From Labilithrix sp. (lineage in GTDB: Bacteria; Myxococcota_A; Polyangia; Polyangiales; Polyangiaceae): a stretch of 64,000 nucleotides of DNA. Below, piece by piece: positions 17,041 through 26,681 of this stretch (positions within the stretch are counted from its first letter, which is position 1; the number at the start of each line of letters is the position of its first letter). The notes beneath the pieces were generated by a model, which was not told where the DNA came from, ran no database searches, and was given only the letters and a program-made list of their open reading frames with translations. A program made the position numbers and the translations under genes. The stretch covers positions 1 through 64,000 of the forward strand of contig JAHBWD010000026.1 of assembly GCA_019637175.1 (NCBI GenBank), in the 5' to 3' direction.

Positions 17041-18345
17041 ATGGCACGTTATCAGTTCACGTCGGAGTCGGTCACCGAGGGCCACCCGGACAAGCTCTGT
17101 GATGCGATCTCCGACGCGGTCCTCGACGCGATCCTCACGCAGGACCCGAAGTCGCGCGTCGCGTGCGAGTCGCTCGCGAAGACCGGCATGGTCGTGGTCG
17201 CGGGCGAGATCACGACGAACGCGATCATCGACTTCCCGTCGGTCGTGCGCCGCGCGGTCCTCGACATCGGGTACACCGACTCCGCGATGGGCTTCGACGG
17301 CAACACCTGCGCCGTCCTCGTCGCTGTCGAGAAGCAGAGCCCCGACATCTCGCAAGGCGTGACCGAGGGCGAGGGCCTGCACAAGGAGCAGGGCGCCGGC
17401 GACCAGGGCCTCATGTTCGGCTACGCGACCGACGAGACGCCGAACCTCATGCCGGCGCCGATCGACTACGCCCACCAGCTCGCGCGCCAGCTCGCGGCCA
17501 TCCGCAAGAGCGGCAAGGTCAACTTCCTCCGCCCCGACGGCAAGACGCAGGTCACGCTCGAGTACGAGAACGACGTGCCGGTGCGCGCCGACGCGATCGT
17601 CATCTCGACCCAGCACGACGAGCACGTGAAGTACAAGACGCTGCGCGACGCGATGGTCGAGCTCGTGATCGACAAGGTGATGCCGAAGAAGCTCATCGAC
17701 AAGAACACGAAGATCCACGTCAACCCGACGGGTCGCTTCGTCGTCGGCGGCCCGCAGGGCGACTGCGGCCTCACCGGCCGCAAGATCATCGTCGACACGT
17801 ACGGCGGCATGGGCCGTCACGGCGGCGGCGCCTTCAGCGGCAAGGATCCGTCCAAGGTCGATCGCTCGGCTTGCTACTACGCGCGCTTCATCGCGAAGAA
17901 CGTCGTCGCCGCCGGCCTCGCGAAGCGCTGCGAGGTCCAGGTCGCGTACGCGATCGGCGTCGCGCGCCCCGTCGGCGTGCACGTCAACACGTTCGGCACC
18001 GGCAAGGTCGCCGACGAGCGTCTCGAGAAGTACATCCTCGAGCACTTCGACATGCGCCCGAAGGCGCTCATCGACGAGCTCGGCCTCCTCGCCCCGATCT
18101 ACCGCCCGACGGCGGCCTACGGTCACTTTGGCCGGTCCGAGTTCGCGTGGGAGAAGGTGAATCGCGCGGCCGTCATGGCGGCCGATCTCCTCGGCGGCAA
18201 GGTGAAGGGCACGAAGCTCGTGCTCTCCTCGTCGCACGCCAACGGCAACGGCGCGAACGGCCACGGCCTCAACGGCCACGGCAAGAAGAAGGACAAGAAG
18301 AAGGAGAAGAAGAAGGGCCGGAAGCAGGGCTTCGCCTCCGTGTAG
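17041..18345 (+). CDS. metK: S-adenosylmethionine synthetase with extra basic tail
   Basis: 434 residues; typical MetK is about 385-390. Core motifs are [20 protein letters not shown] (start), [16 protein letters not shown] (ATP motif) and the P-loop-like [16 protein letters not shown]. It makes SAM from methionine and ATP, releasing phosphate and pyrophosphate. A Shine-Dalgarno AGGAG sits at 17029-17033. The last ~34 residues are extra: an Asn/Gly/His repeat ([14 protein letters not shown]) then a Lys-rich run ([15 protein letters not shown]). The tail is in frame and ends at a strong hairpin terminator. It could bind nucleic acid or membranes; function unknown. Confidence 0.97.
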   Translation: MARYQFTSESVTEGHPDKLCDAISDAVLDAILTQDPKSRVACESLAKTGMVVVAGEITTNAIIDFPSVVRRAVLDIGYTDSAMGFDGNTCAVLVAVEKQSPDISQGVTEGEGLHKEQGAGDQGLMFGYATDETPNLMPAPIDYAHQLARQLAAIRKSGKVNFLRPDGKTQVTLEYENDVPVRADAIVISTQHDEHVKYKTLRDAMVELVIDKVMPKKLIDKNTKIHVNPTGRFVVGGPQGDCGLTGRKIIVDTYGGMGRHGGGAFSGKDPSKVDRSACYYARFIAKNVVAAGLAKRCEVQVAYAIGVARPVGVHVNTFGTGKVADERLEKYILEHFDMRPKALIDELGLLAPIYRPTAAYGHFGRSEFAWEKVNRAAVMAADLLGGKVKGTKLVLSSSHANGNGANGHGLNGHGKKKDKKKEKKKGRKQGFASV

Positions 18346-18383
18346 GGGGGCGAAAGGCACGCCTACCTCGGACGCCTTCCTCC

Positions 18384-18414
18384 ACGCCGCTGCGGGCCTC
18401 GCCCGCGGCGGCGT
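18384..18414 (+). terminator. Hairpin terminator after metK
   Basis: Thirteen-base stem (ACGCCGCTGCGGG pairing with CCCGCGGCGGCGT, one G-T wobble) around a five-base CCTCG loop, 38 bases after the metK stop. A U-tract is essentially lacking, as is common in very GC-rich genomes. Confidence 0.6.
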
Positions 18415-18521
18415 TGTCGTCTGATGTCGCTGAAGTAGGAGTCTCAAGCGCATCGCGTAAGACGCGGAAAGACTTCATCTGACGACCCTTCGGGCTACAC
18501 CTTCACCCGGAGGATGGGAAC

Positions 18522-19496
18522 ATGCTGAAGCGAATCGCCATCGTCGGCGTCGTCGGGTTGCTCGTCGCGTGCAGCGGCAGCTCGTCACGTGAAGGGTTCG
18601 ACGACTCGCAAGGCGCGGGGCCCGGCGGCTCGGGCGTCGGGGGCAGCGGCCCGATCGGCGGCGAGCAAGCAGGCGAGAACCCGAAGGCCGACGAGTGCCA
18701 GAAGATGGACATCGTCTTCATCGTCGACGACTCCGGATCGATGAAGGAGGAGCAGACGAACCTCGCCGCGAACTTCCCCAAGTTCACGAAGGTCCTCGAC
18801 GGCTTCAAGACCAAGAGCGGGTCGTCGCTCGACTGGCGCATGGCCGTCACCACCACCGGCCGCGACCTCAAGTACAACATCGAGCTCCCGGGCTTCGGCT
18901 CGCTTCCGCAGACCGAGAAGGGCGACAACGGCGCCTACCGGAACAAGGCGGCGTGCGGCGCGTCGAAGCGCTGGGTCGACAAGGGCGACGCCGACGCCAC
19001 GAGCCGGTTCTCCTGCCTCGCCGAGGTAGGCACGGCGGGACCGAGCATCGAGATGCCGCTTCGCGCCCTCGACCTCTCGCTCAACGACCGCGTGACCGAC
19101 GGCACGAACGCGGGCTTCCGCCGCGACGACGCGCTCCTCGCCGTCGTCGTCCTCACCGACGAGGACGACTGCTCGCGCGAAGACGACAACTTCACCATCC
19201 AGAACGACGTCTGCTCGACGATGGCGAACGTCAAGCCCGTCTCCGACTACGTGTCGATGCTCGACGTCGCGGCCAAGGGCGCCGGGCGCTGGGCCACCGC
19301 GGTCATCGCGGGCGAGAAGAGCTGCTCGTCGTCGTTCGGCAACGCGGTCGAGGCCAAGCGACTCAAGGAGTTCGTCGGCCTCGCGGGCAAGAACGGCACG
19401 TTCAGCTCGATCTGCTCGGGCGATCTCAGCGGCGCGCTCGAGAAGGCGCTCGACACGTTCGACGCCGCCTGCAAGAGCTTCCCGCCCGTTCGCTGA
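18522..19496 (+). CDS. VWA domain lipoprotein
   Basis: 324 residues. Lipobox GLLVACSG with Cys at residue 17, then a Gly/Ser-rich linker. A von Willebrand factor A domain starts near residue 62 (MDIVFIVDDSGSMKEEQ); the MIDAS DxSxS is D-D-S-G-S with the first and last residues conserved. LLAVVVLTDEDDCSREDD provides further acidic residues. Several Cys (CGASKRW, SRFSCLAE, EDDCS, DVCSTM, KSCSSSF, SSICSG) suggest disulfides and export. Probably an outer-membrane-anchored metal-dependent adhesion or scaffold protein. The start has a GGAGGATGGGAAC ribosome site. Preceded by the metK terminator, so independently transcribed. Confidence 0.88.
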   Translation: MLKRIAIVGVVGLLVACSGSSSREGFDDSQGAGPGGSGVGGSGPIGGEQAGENPKADECQKMDIVFIVDDSGSMKEEQTNLAANFPKFTKVLDGFKTKSGSSLDWRMAVTTTGRDLKYNIELPGFGSLPQTEKGDNGAYRNKAACGASKRWVDKGDADATSRFSCLAEVGTAGPSIEMPLRALDLSLNDRVTDGTNAGFRRDDALLAVVVLTDEDDCSREDDNFTIQNDVCSTMANVKPVSDYVSMLDVAAKGAGRWATAVIAGEKSCSSSFGNAVEAKRLKEFVGLAGKNGTFSSICSGDLSGALEKALDTFDAACKSFPPVR

Positions 19497-19547
19497 GCGT
19501 TCGGCTCGGCGACCCCGGGGCTCGCGCGCTGAGCGTGCTGAGCTCGC

Positions 19548-20264
19548 TCACGCCGCCTTCGCGCCCAAGAGGCGCGACCTTCCGCGCGTCATCCACCCGG
19601 CGGCGCGCTGGAGGTGTGCGCGCGCGTTCTCCTCGAGCACGTCGCCGTGAGCGGTCACCACCCGCGTGAAGTCCCACGCGAGGATGTCGGAGACGCTCCG
19701 CGCGAGGGCCGCTCGATCCTCGACGACCAAGCGCCAGAGCTTGCTTTGCGCCGGGCGCTTCCACGTTCCTGCCATCCAGAGGAAGATCTTCATCGGCAGG
19801 TTGTCGAGGCGGTTCACGTTGAAGATGAAGTCCGTGACGAGGAGCGAGGCCGACCTCTCGTGGAGGAAGAGGTGCTCGGTCAGGTACGGCACGCCCTCGA
19901 CGAGCCGAACGCGGAGCCCTTCGACCGCGCCGGACGTGGGCAGCGGGCTCAGGGCCACGCCGGCGAGCTTCTTCTCGAGCCCCGGCGCGCCCCAGACGCA
20001 CGCTCTCGGGTAGCGCTCGGCCGCCGCCCGGACGTGCAGGTAATGCGTGCAGCTCGGCGCGACGATCGCGCGCACTTCGCCCACCTCCGCGATCGCCGCG
20101 GCGGTCGCGTCGTCGATGGGGAGGGGAGAGTGGAGGACGAGCGCGCCGTCGTCGCGGCGAACGACGGTGGCGCGCGCGGGCAGGGCGAAGCCCGCGGGCA
20201 GCCGGACGATCGCTTCGTAGGCCCACACGTCGTCGCCGATCGGTCGCAGCAGGGCGGGCTCCAT
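19548..20264 (-). CDS. DUF4336 / metallo-beta-lactamase-like protein
   Basis: 238 residues. The sequence follows the DUF4336 pattern: LRPIGDDVWAYEAIVRLP start, ALVLHSPLPIDDATAAAIAEVGEVRAIVAPS, CTHYLHV (His positions in place of the canonical HxHxDH), and a late THGDVLEEN. It probably has an MBL-like alpha-beta-beta-alpha fold with degenerate metal ligands, so hydrolase activity is uncertain. Divergently transcribed from the MarR gene across the operator at 20277-20311, which implies that MarR controls it. A -35 TTGACC (20300-20295) and a -10 TTTACT (20278-20273), 16 bases apart, would give a very short leader. Confidence 0.8.
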   Translation of the reverse strand: MEPALLRPIGDDVWAYEAIVRLPAGFALPARATVVRRDDGALVLHSPLPIDDATAAAIAEVGEVRAIVAPSCTHYLHVRAAAERYPRACVWGAPGLEKKLAGVALSPLPTSGAVEGLRVRLVEGVPYLTEHLFLHERSASLLVTDFIFNVNRLDNLPMKIFLWMAGTWKRPAQSKLWRLVVEDRAALARSVSDILAWDFTRVVTAHGDVLEENARAHLQRAAGWMTRGRSRLLGAKAA

Positions 20265-20276
20265 GGTTCATTAGTA

Positions 20277-20311
20277 AAGCATGCTTGACTAATTGGTCAA
20301 GCGAGCTTGAC
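20277..20311. promoter_or_regulatory. Repeated GCTTGAC operator between DUF4336 gene and marR
   Basis: Three exact copies of a seven-base element occur in 29 bases: GCTTGAC at 20283-20289, its inverse GTCAAGC at 20296-20302, and GCTTGAC again at 20305-20311. Together they create overlapping palindromes: AAGCATGCTT at 20277-20286, GCTTGAC-N6-GTCAAGC at 20283-20302, and TCAAGCGAGCTTGA at 20297-20310. The leftward -35 TTGACC of the DUF4336 gene lies inside. Position and symmetry are those of a dimeric MarR-type binding site controlling both genes. Confidence 0.75.
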
Positions 20312-20344
20312 GAGCCGCTCGCCCGCGTGGACTCTCTCGTGGCG

Positions 20345-20806
20345 ATGTCGTTCCGCGAGACGCTCGAGGCCGAGAAGGCGAAGCGCACCCTCCAGCTCCT
20401 CTTCAAGGCTGCGCGGCTCCTCAACGAGCGCGCGATCGCGCGCGTCCGGGCGCGGACGGGAAAGCCGGTCCGCGTCGCGCACGCCGCGCTCTTGCCTCAC
20501 GTCGATCTCGAAGGGACGCGCCTCACCGAGCTCGCGCGGCGCCTCGGCGTCAGCAAGCAGGCCGCCGGCCAGCTCGTCGACGAGCTCGAAGGCTACGGCA
20601 TGCTCGAGCGCGTGACCGATCCCCACGACGCGCGCGCCAAGCTCGTACGCTTCAGCAAGCGGGGCAGGGCGGGCCTGCTCGAGGGGCTCGCCGTCCTTCG
20701 CGAGCTCGAAGACGAAGCACGGGCCGTCGTCGGCGACGCGAAGATGCGTGCGATGCACGACGCCCTGGCGACCATCATCGCGAGCGTGGAGGCGCCCGAA
20801 GGTTGA
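20345..20806 (+). CDS. MarR family transcriptional regulator
   Basis: 153 residues from ATG 20345 (GTG 20330 is possible). An upstream in-frame TTG at 20285 is rejected because it would place the operator inside the coding region. Winged-helix features are HAALLPHVDLEGTRLTELA, recognition helix RLGVSKQAAGQLVDELEGYG and wing ERVTDPHDARAKLVRFS, with long dimerisation helices at both ends. Expected to repress itself and the divergent DUF4336 gene, relieved by an unknown ligand. Confidence 0.92.
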   Translation: MSFRETLEAEKAKRTLQLLFKAARLLNERAIARVRARTGKPVRVAHAALLPHVDLEGTRLTELARRLGVSKQAAGQLVDELEGYGMLERVTDPHDARAKLVRFSKRGRAGLLEGLAVLRELEDEARAVVGDAKMRAMHDALATIIASVEAPEG

Positions 20807-20807
20807 C

Positions 20808-20842
20808 ATCGGGCCGCAGCGCTGGGGGCGCCGCGGCCCGAT
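20808..20842. terminator. Bidirectional hairpin between marR and the DUF6496 gene
   Basis: Perfect ten-base inverted repeat ATCGGGCCGC / GCGGCCCGAT around a 15-base loop, starting two bases after the marR stop and 19 bases beyond the DUF6496 stop on the other strand. The location between convergent genes suits a shared terminator. Confidence 0.6.
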
Positions 20843-20860
20843 CCGCGCCTCCGTTCGGGC

Positions 20861-21331
20861 TCAACGCTTGCCGGTTCGCTTCGCGCTGCGCCGCGTGGTC
20901 GCGCGCGAGCTCGAGGCCGGGCGGCGCGCGGTGCTGCGCGCACGCCGGCGCGCCGCCGCCGACTTCGCCTGGCGCGAGAGCGCGCGCGGAGACGCCGCGA
21001 CGCGATCCTCGCGCTCCAGCGTCTTCTTCGTCGCCCGCGAGCGCTTCGGGTTGGGCTTGCGGCGCGCAGCGCTGCCCTTGGCCAGGTCGCGCGCCGCCTG
21101 CTTGCGCGTGCGCGACGAGGTCGTCCCCTTCTTCGGAACGGGGAGCTTCACGCCCGCGCGCCGCGCCTTCGAGAGGCCGATCGCGATCGCTTGCTTCGTG
21201 TTCCGCGCGCCGTGCTTGCCCTCACGCACGTGCTCGATCTCTTCGCGTACGAACTCGCCGGCCTGAGTGCTCGGCGCCTTGCCCTGGCGCTTGGCCTTGC
21301 GTGCTCGCTGCATCGTCTTCTTCTCAGGCAT
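20861..21331 (-). CDS. DUF6496 protein with histone-like basic C terminus
   Basis: 156 residues from the ATG at 21331, which has a GAGGAGC ribosome site; an upstream in-frame ATG at 21487 lacks one. The N-terminal part (PEKKTMQRARKAKRQGKAPS, then EFVREEIEHVREGKHGARN and KQAIAIGLSKARRAGVKLP) is the DUF6496 signature. The rest is Arg/Lys/Ala/Ser-rich and resembles histone H1-like bacterial tails (for example RARSTARRPASSSRATTRR). Predicted small DNA-binding or stress-associated protein; no enzymatic motif. Convergent with marR. Confidence 0.82.
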   Translation of the reverse strand: MPEKKTMQRARKAKRQGKAPSTQAGEFVREEIEHVREGKHGARNTKQAIAIGLSKARRAGVKLPVPKKGTTSSRTRKQAARDLAKGSAARRKPNPKRSRATKKTLEREDRVAASPRALSRQAKSAAARRRARSTARRPASSSRATTRRSAKRTGKR

Positions 21332-21532
21332 GATGTGCTCCTCGCTTCGCGGGTTCGCGCGCCGTGTCTGCAAGGCGGGCGCCAAGCGGTCCGCGGGCGG
21401 GCGAGGAACATGGCCGACGCGCGTCAGGAACGCGGAGATCGGAGCGCGGCGCCGGAGGCGGAGCCATTTCGTCACGCGGGGGTGCACCGCGCCACAGGCT
21501 GCCCGGCCGCGAGCGGCCGCGCGTAGCGAACG

Positions 21533-22888
21533 TCACTTGACGACGGGGGCCGCGGGCACCTGCGCGTCGGGCTGAACGCACGCGGCGAGATCGAACAGGA
21601 GGAACTCGAGCGCGAGCTCCTGAGGCGTGAGCTTCGCCGCGCCGCAGTGCCCCGGCAAGGGCAAGCTCCCTTGCTCGCCGCTCACGTGAACGTCGCTGAA
21701 CACGGCGCGTCCGCACTGCTCCTCCGGCGGCGCTCCGATCGGCACGTTGAAGCTCATGTAAGCGACGTTCTTGGGGCTGTCGGTGTAGAGCCAGCGCTGC
21801 GCCGCCTTGGCGTTCACCGCCTCGACGTTGCTCCCCGGGTTCTCGACGTCGAGCAGGCCCGGCGTGCTCGACGCGCCGTTGTACGAGAGCCACTTCGCGA
21901 ACGCCGCGCCCTTGGGGAACGAGGTGTCGACCGAGAGCGTCTTCTTGCCGTAGGCGGACGACGGCTCGTTCCACGTCGCGACGTCGTGGAAGTCCGGCGA
22001 GCTCTGTTTGAACCACGTGTAGTGGTAGTGCGTGGCGAAGATCCTCCCGCCTCGCGCGGCGTACTCGCGCATGGCGCTCTTCGCCGCTGCGGTCTTGTTG
22101 CCGTACTGATCGTCTTCGTCGTACTCCCAGCCCTCGCACGCGAGCAGGACCATGTCGTACTTCGACAGCGTCGAGACGTCGTTCCACAGCGCGGTCGCCG
22201 GAGGCGCGCCGCCCGCGGTCGTGTCTCCGCCGCCGACGCCGCGATACACGTGGATGCGGCCCTTGCTGCTCGGGCCTCCGTACTCCGCGCCGTCGACGCC
22301 GATGCGCGAGAGGAGGCATCCGAGCTCGTCGAAACCGCCCGTCACCACCGCGATCTGCGGAAGGTCGCCCTCCGTCGTGTTGCGCGGGAGGTGAGCGTCG
22401 CCGTCCTTGATCACGGTCGTGGCGCACGCCTCGACCGACGGAACGACGATCGTGCGTCGCCACTTGCCGACTTGGATCACGACGGGGACGTCCTTGCCCG
22501 CGGGGACGTTCTCGATGCGAAAGCGCCCGCGCTCGTCGGTGAGCGCCGCGGCGATGGGATCGCCGCTCACAGCGCCGCATCGATCGCACGTCGCGCCGGT
22601 CGCGAGGGGCTCCAGCGCCGCGTTCGGCACGTACGCGATCGCGCCGTAGAGCTTCGCCTTGCCCGCGGGATCGTAGACGTCGCCCTCGATCGCCGTCGTC
22701 GTGCCCGCCGCGCAGGTCGGCACGTCGCATCGCAGGCCGGTGCAGCCCGCGCCTGGTTCGGGCAGCCGCCCGGCGGGCGGCGCCGTCGACGTGTCGTCGG
22801 GCGGGACCTCGCGCGTCACCGCGCTCCCGCACGCGGCGATCACGAGAGCGACGAGGACGAAAGCGGGCTTGTGCGGCGACGGGCTCAT
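21533..22888 (-). CDS. Lipoprotein with carboxypeptidase-regulatory-like domain
   Basis: 451 residues. Lipobox LVIAACGS (Cys about 20). A Cys-containing linker (GCTGLRCDVPTCAAG) leads to a carboxypeptidase-regulatory-like/CNA-B-type beta-sandwich (TTTAIEGDVYDPAGKAKLYG, ALTDERGRFRIENVPAG). The ~300-residue remainder has KYDMVLLACEGWEY and AARGGRIFATHYHYTWF, like a glutamine-amidotransferase-type flavodoxin fold used in ThuA-like proteins. Proteins of this layout recur in myxobacteria, sometimes with unlikely automatic names. Role unknown; probably an envelope-anchored binding protein. Confidence 0.8.
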   Translation of the reverse strand: MSPSPHKPAFVLVALVIAACGSAVTREVPPDDTSTAPPAGRLPEPGAGCTGLRCDVPTCAAGTTTAIEGDVYDPAGKAKLYGAIAYVPNAALEPLATGATCDRCGAVSGDPIAAALTDERGRFRIENVPAGKDVPVVIQVGKWRRTIVVPSVEACATTVIKDGDAHLPRNTTEGDLPQIAVVTGGFDELGCLLSRIGVDGAEYGGPSSKGRIHVYRGVGGGDTTAGGAPPATALWNDVSTLSKYDMVLLACEGWEYDEDDQYGNKTAAAKSAMREYAARGGRIFATHYHYTWFKQSSPDFHDVATWNEPSSAYGKKTLSVDTSFPKGAAFAKWLSYNGASSTPGLLDVENPGSNVEAVNAKAAQRWLYTDSPKNVAYMSFNVPIGAPPEEQCGRAVFSDVHVSGEQGSLPLPGHCGAAKLTPQELALEFLLFDLAACVQPDAQVPAAPVVK

Positions 22889-22948
22889 CGAAGGGGCATC
22901 CTGCTCCCGCGCTCGTCAGCCGCCTCTTAATTGGCGCTTACAGTTCCA

Positions 22949-25534
22949 TCAATCCGGGCCCTCACCCGCCTCCGCGATGCGGGCGGGGACGCGCGCGTCG
23001 AGCAGGTATCCGTCGTCGTCGAGGATCAAGACGTCGGCGAGCCCGCCGCGCCTCAGCCTCGCGATCGTCACGTGGAGGCGGTTCTTCGCGGCCGACGGGA
23101 GGATCTCCTCGTCCGGCCAGCCCGCGCGCACGAGCGCGCCGAACGCGACGGGGCGGCCCGGGAACCGAACCCGGTCGGTCGCGAGGCGTTGGACGACGCG
23201 CCTCACGGCGCCGGCGCGCGCGATCTTCACGACCTTGCCCTCGCTCGTCGTGAGCCAGCTCCCGTCGGCCGCGACGACGAGGCCGCGGCGCTTCTCCGCG
23301 GAGGCGCGCGCGCGCGCTCGCTCGACGACCCTCCACGCGAAGCGGACCTCTTCGCTGCCCTCGGAGCGCGCGCCCGGCGGCGATGCGCTCACGACGCTCG
23401 CGAGGATCGCGACGGCCTCCTTGCGCGCGCCGCGCCCGTCGGCGGCGACGAGCTTCTTCGCGCGCGCGAAAGCCTCCTTCGCGGTCGCCGCGCGCCCGCA
23501 GAGGGCCTCGACGACGCCCGCGCCCGCTGTGCACATCGCTTCCATGCCGCGATCGCCCACCTCGGCGAGGCGCAGCCGCGCGTCGCGGTACGCGCTCTCG
23601 GCGTCAGCGAGCGCGCCTTGCTCGAGCGCCACGTTGCCGAGGTAGCCGAGGACGATGCCCTCGGTGTGAACGTCGCCGATCGCGCGAAACGACGCGAGCA
23701 CCGCCTCGAAGCGCGCGCGCGCCGCGGCGAGATCGCCGTCCTCCGCGTCGATCAACGCGAGCAGCACGCGCGTCCATCCCTCGGAGCGTCGATCGCCCGC
23801 CTCGCGGAGCAGCTCGAGGGCCGCCGCGCAGTCGCGCCGCGCGTCGGCCACGCGGCCCACGTCGAGCAGGCGCGCGCCGAGCAGCATCAAGACGAAGCCC
23901 TCTTCGCGCACGTCGCCGGCGGCGCGGAACAGATCGCGCGCGCGCGCGAGCTCCACCATCGCCTCGTCGCTCGCGCCCAGCTCGGAGAGCATGTTCGCGC
24001 GATCCTTGTGGACGATGCCGCGAAGCGCCGGCTCGCGGCTCGACGGGCCGAGGCGACGCAGCGCCGCGTCGAAGTGGCGTCGCGCGTCGCGCGCGCCGCG
24101 CGCACCGGCCCCGAGGCCCAGAATGAGCCCGATCTTGCTCGTCGCGAGCACCCACACGCGCGCCTCGCGCGCGATCCTCTGGGCGGCCTTCAGATCGGCG
24201 AGCGCCTCGTCGCGCTTGCCGTGGAAGAGCCGCGCGAGCGCGCGCGCGAGGAGCAGCTCCGCGCGCGTGGCCTTCACGATCCGTTTTCGCGCGCGCAGCG
24301 CGAGCAGCGCGTCGAGGCGCGCGAGGAACGGCCCGAGCGGCCCCCGCGCGAGTACGAGCGGCGCGAGGACGAGCATCACGCGCGCCGCCGCCTCGGCGTC
24401 GCGATCGTCGATGCAGCGCTGCGCCGCGCTCTCGAGATCTTCACGATCGAGCGCGAGCGCCTCGAGCGACGAGCGATCGGCGAGCGAAAGTCCGCGCGGC
24501 GCGCGCGCGGCGTGGTGCGCTGCGTGCTTGCGCGCGAGCTCGGCGGCCTCGTCGGGGCGGAGCTTCTCCGCCGCGAACGCGCGCAGCGTGGGCGTCAGCT
24601 CGTAGCGGCGGATCTCCGGCAGCGTCTCGGGCTCGAAGGCCCGCACGAGCGAGGCCTCTTCGAGCCGCTCGAGCGACGCCGCGATCCGGAGGCGTAGGCG
24701 ATCGCGATCGCGATCGTCGGCGCGCGTTCGGCAGACGGCCGCGGCGGCGCCGAGATCGAAGCTGCCGCGAAACGAGGAGCAGGCCGCGAGGACGCGCGCG
24801 TCGCTCGCGTCGAGCTGATCCCACGAGAGCTCGAACGCTCCGCGCAGCGTGCGCCCTCGCGCGGCGCCGGCGCCGGTGTCGAGGACGTCGAGGCGCCGCG
24901 CGAGCAGATCGAGGATCTCGCGCTCGTCGAGGACGACCGTACGCGACGCGCAGAGCTCGATCGCGAGCGGGAGCCCCCCGAGCGCGCGCACGATGTCGCG
25001 CACGAGCGGCGCCGTCGTCGCCGTGAGTCGATAGGTCGGGCGGACGTTTCGCGCGGCGTGCACGAAGAGCCGGACCGCGGGGGCCTTCGCGATCGCGTCG
25101 GCGTCGTCGGAGGCGGGGAGGTCGAGCGGCGCGACGTCGAAGCGCCGCGCGACCGGCAGCGCGAGGCGCGATCGCGACGTCACGATCCAGCGCGCGCGGG
25201 GGGCTTCGCGCGACCACGTCGCGACGAGCCGCGGGAGCGCCGCGCGCGCGAGATCGGCGTCGTCGAGGATCAGCGCGATTTTGCCGCGGCTCGCGGCGGC
25301 GCGCGCGATGCGCTCCGGCGCGGCGCTCGGCAACCCGAGCGCCCTCGCCACTGCCTCGCACACCGCGTCTCGCGTCGAGGCGCCGGCGAGCGGGCACAGG
25401 ACGGCCCCCGCGATCGCCGCGGCGAGGGCGCTCTTTCCGACGCCGGGCGGACCGGTCACCGAGACGATGGGATGTTTGGCCAGCTCCTTCGTCAGAGCAT
25501 CGAGCTCGTCGTCGCGCTCGATCAGCTTGCCCAT
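22949..25534 (-). CDS. AfsR-like STAND ATPase with TPR repeats and C-terminal winged helix
   Basis: 861 residues. The NTPase has Walker A VSVTGPPGVGKSALAAAI (about 23-40), Walker B ALILDDADLA and a sensor-like WIVTSRSRLAL, followed by the NB-ARC/LuxR-type segment ALGGLPLAIELCA. About ten TPR-like helices fill residues 330-720. The last ~90 residues (VRRVVQRLATDRVRFPGRPV to ILDDDGYLLD) look like an OmpR/BTAD-type winged helix, here at the C terminus and not the N terminus as in AfsR/SARP proteins. A ligand- or partner-triggered transcription regulator is likely. It starts four bases after the formaldehyde dehydrogenase stop, so is in that operon. Confidence 0.82.
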   Translation of the reverse strand: MGKLIERDDELDALTKELAKHPIVSVTGPPGVGKSALAAAIAGAVLCPLAGASTRDAVCEAVARALGLPSAAPERIARAAASRGKIALILDDADLARAALPRLVATWSREAPRARWIVTSRSRLALPVARRFDVAPLDLPASDDADAIAKAPAVRLFVHAARNVRPTYRLTATTAPLVRDIVRALGGLPLAIELCASRTVVLDEREILDLLARRLDVLDTGAGAARGRTLRGAFELSWDQLDASDARVLAACSSFRGSFDLGAAAAVCRTRADDRDRDRLRLRIAASLERLEEASLVRAFEPETLPEIRRYELTPTLRAFAAEKLRPDEAAELARKHAAHHAARAPRGLSLADRSSLEALALDREDLESAAQRCIDDRDAEAAARVMLVLAPLVLARGPLGPFLARLDALLALRARKRIVKATRAELLLARALARLFHGKRDEALADLKAAQRIAREARVWVLATSKIGLILGLGAGARGARDARRHFDAALRRLGPSSREPALRGIVHKDRANMLSELGASDEAMVELARARDLFRAAGDVREEGFVLMLLGARLLDVGRVADARRDCAAALELLREAGDRRSEGWTRVLLALIDAEDGDLAAARARFEAVLASFRAIGDVHTEGIVLGYLGNVALEQGALADAESAYRDARLRLAEVGDRGMEAMCTAGAGVVEALCGRAATAKEAFARAKKLVAADGRGARKEAVAILASVVSASPPGARSEGSEEVRFAWRVVERARARASAEKRRGLVVAADGSWLTTSEGKVVKIARAGAVRRVVQRLATDRVRFPGRPVAFGALVRAGWPDEEILPSAAKNRLHVTIARLRRGGLADVLILDDDGYLLDARVPARIAEAGEGPD

Positions 25535-25538
25535 TCGC

Positions 25539-26651
<1,113 letters not shown>

Positions 26652-26681
26652 GCGCGCAAGAATACGTGAGGCTGCGCGCGA

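Noticed and set aside
20285-20344. Longer N terminus for the MarR protein from TTG 20285
   Set aside because: It would encode the operator repeats as protein (TNWSSELDEPLARVD) with no ribosome site; the MarR-like helix begins after ATG 20345.
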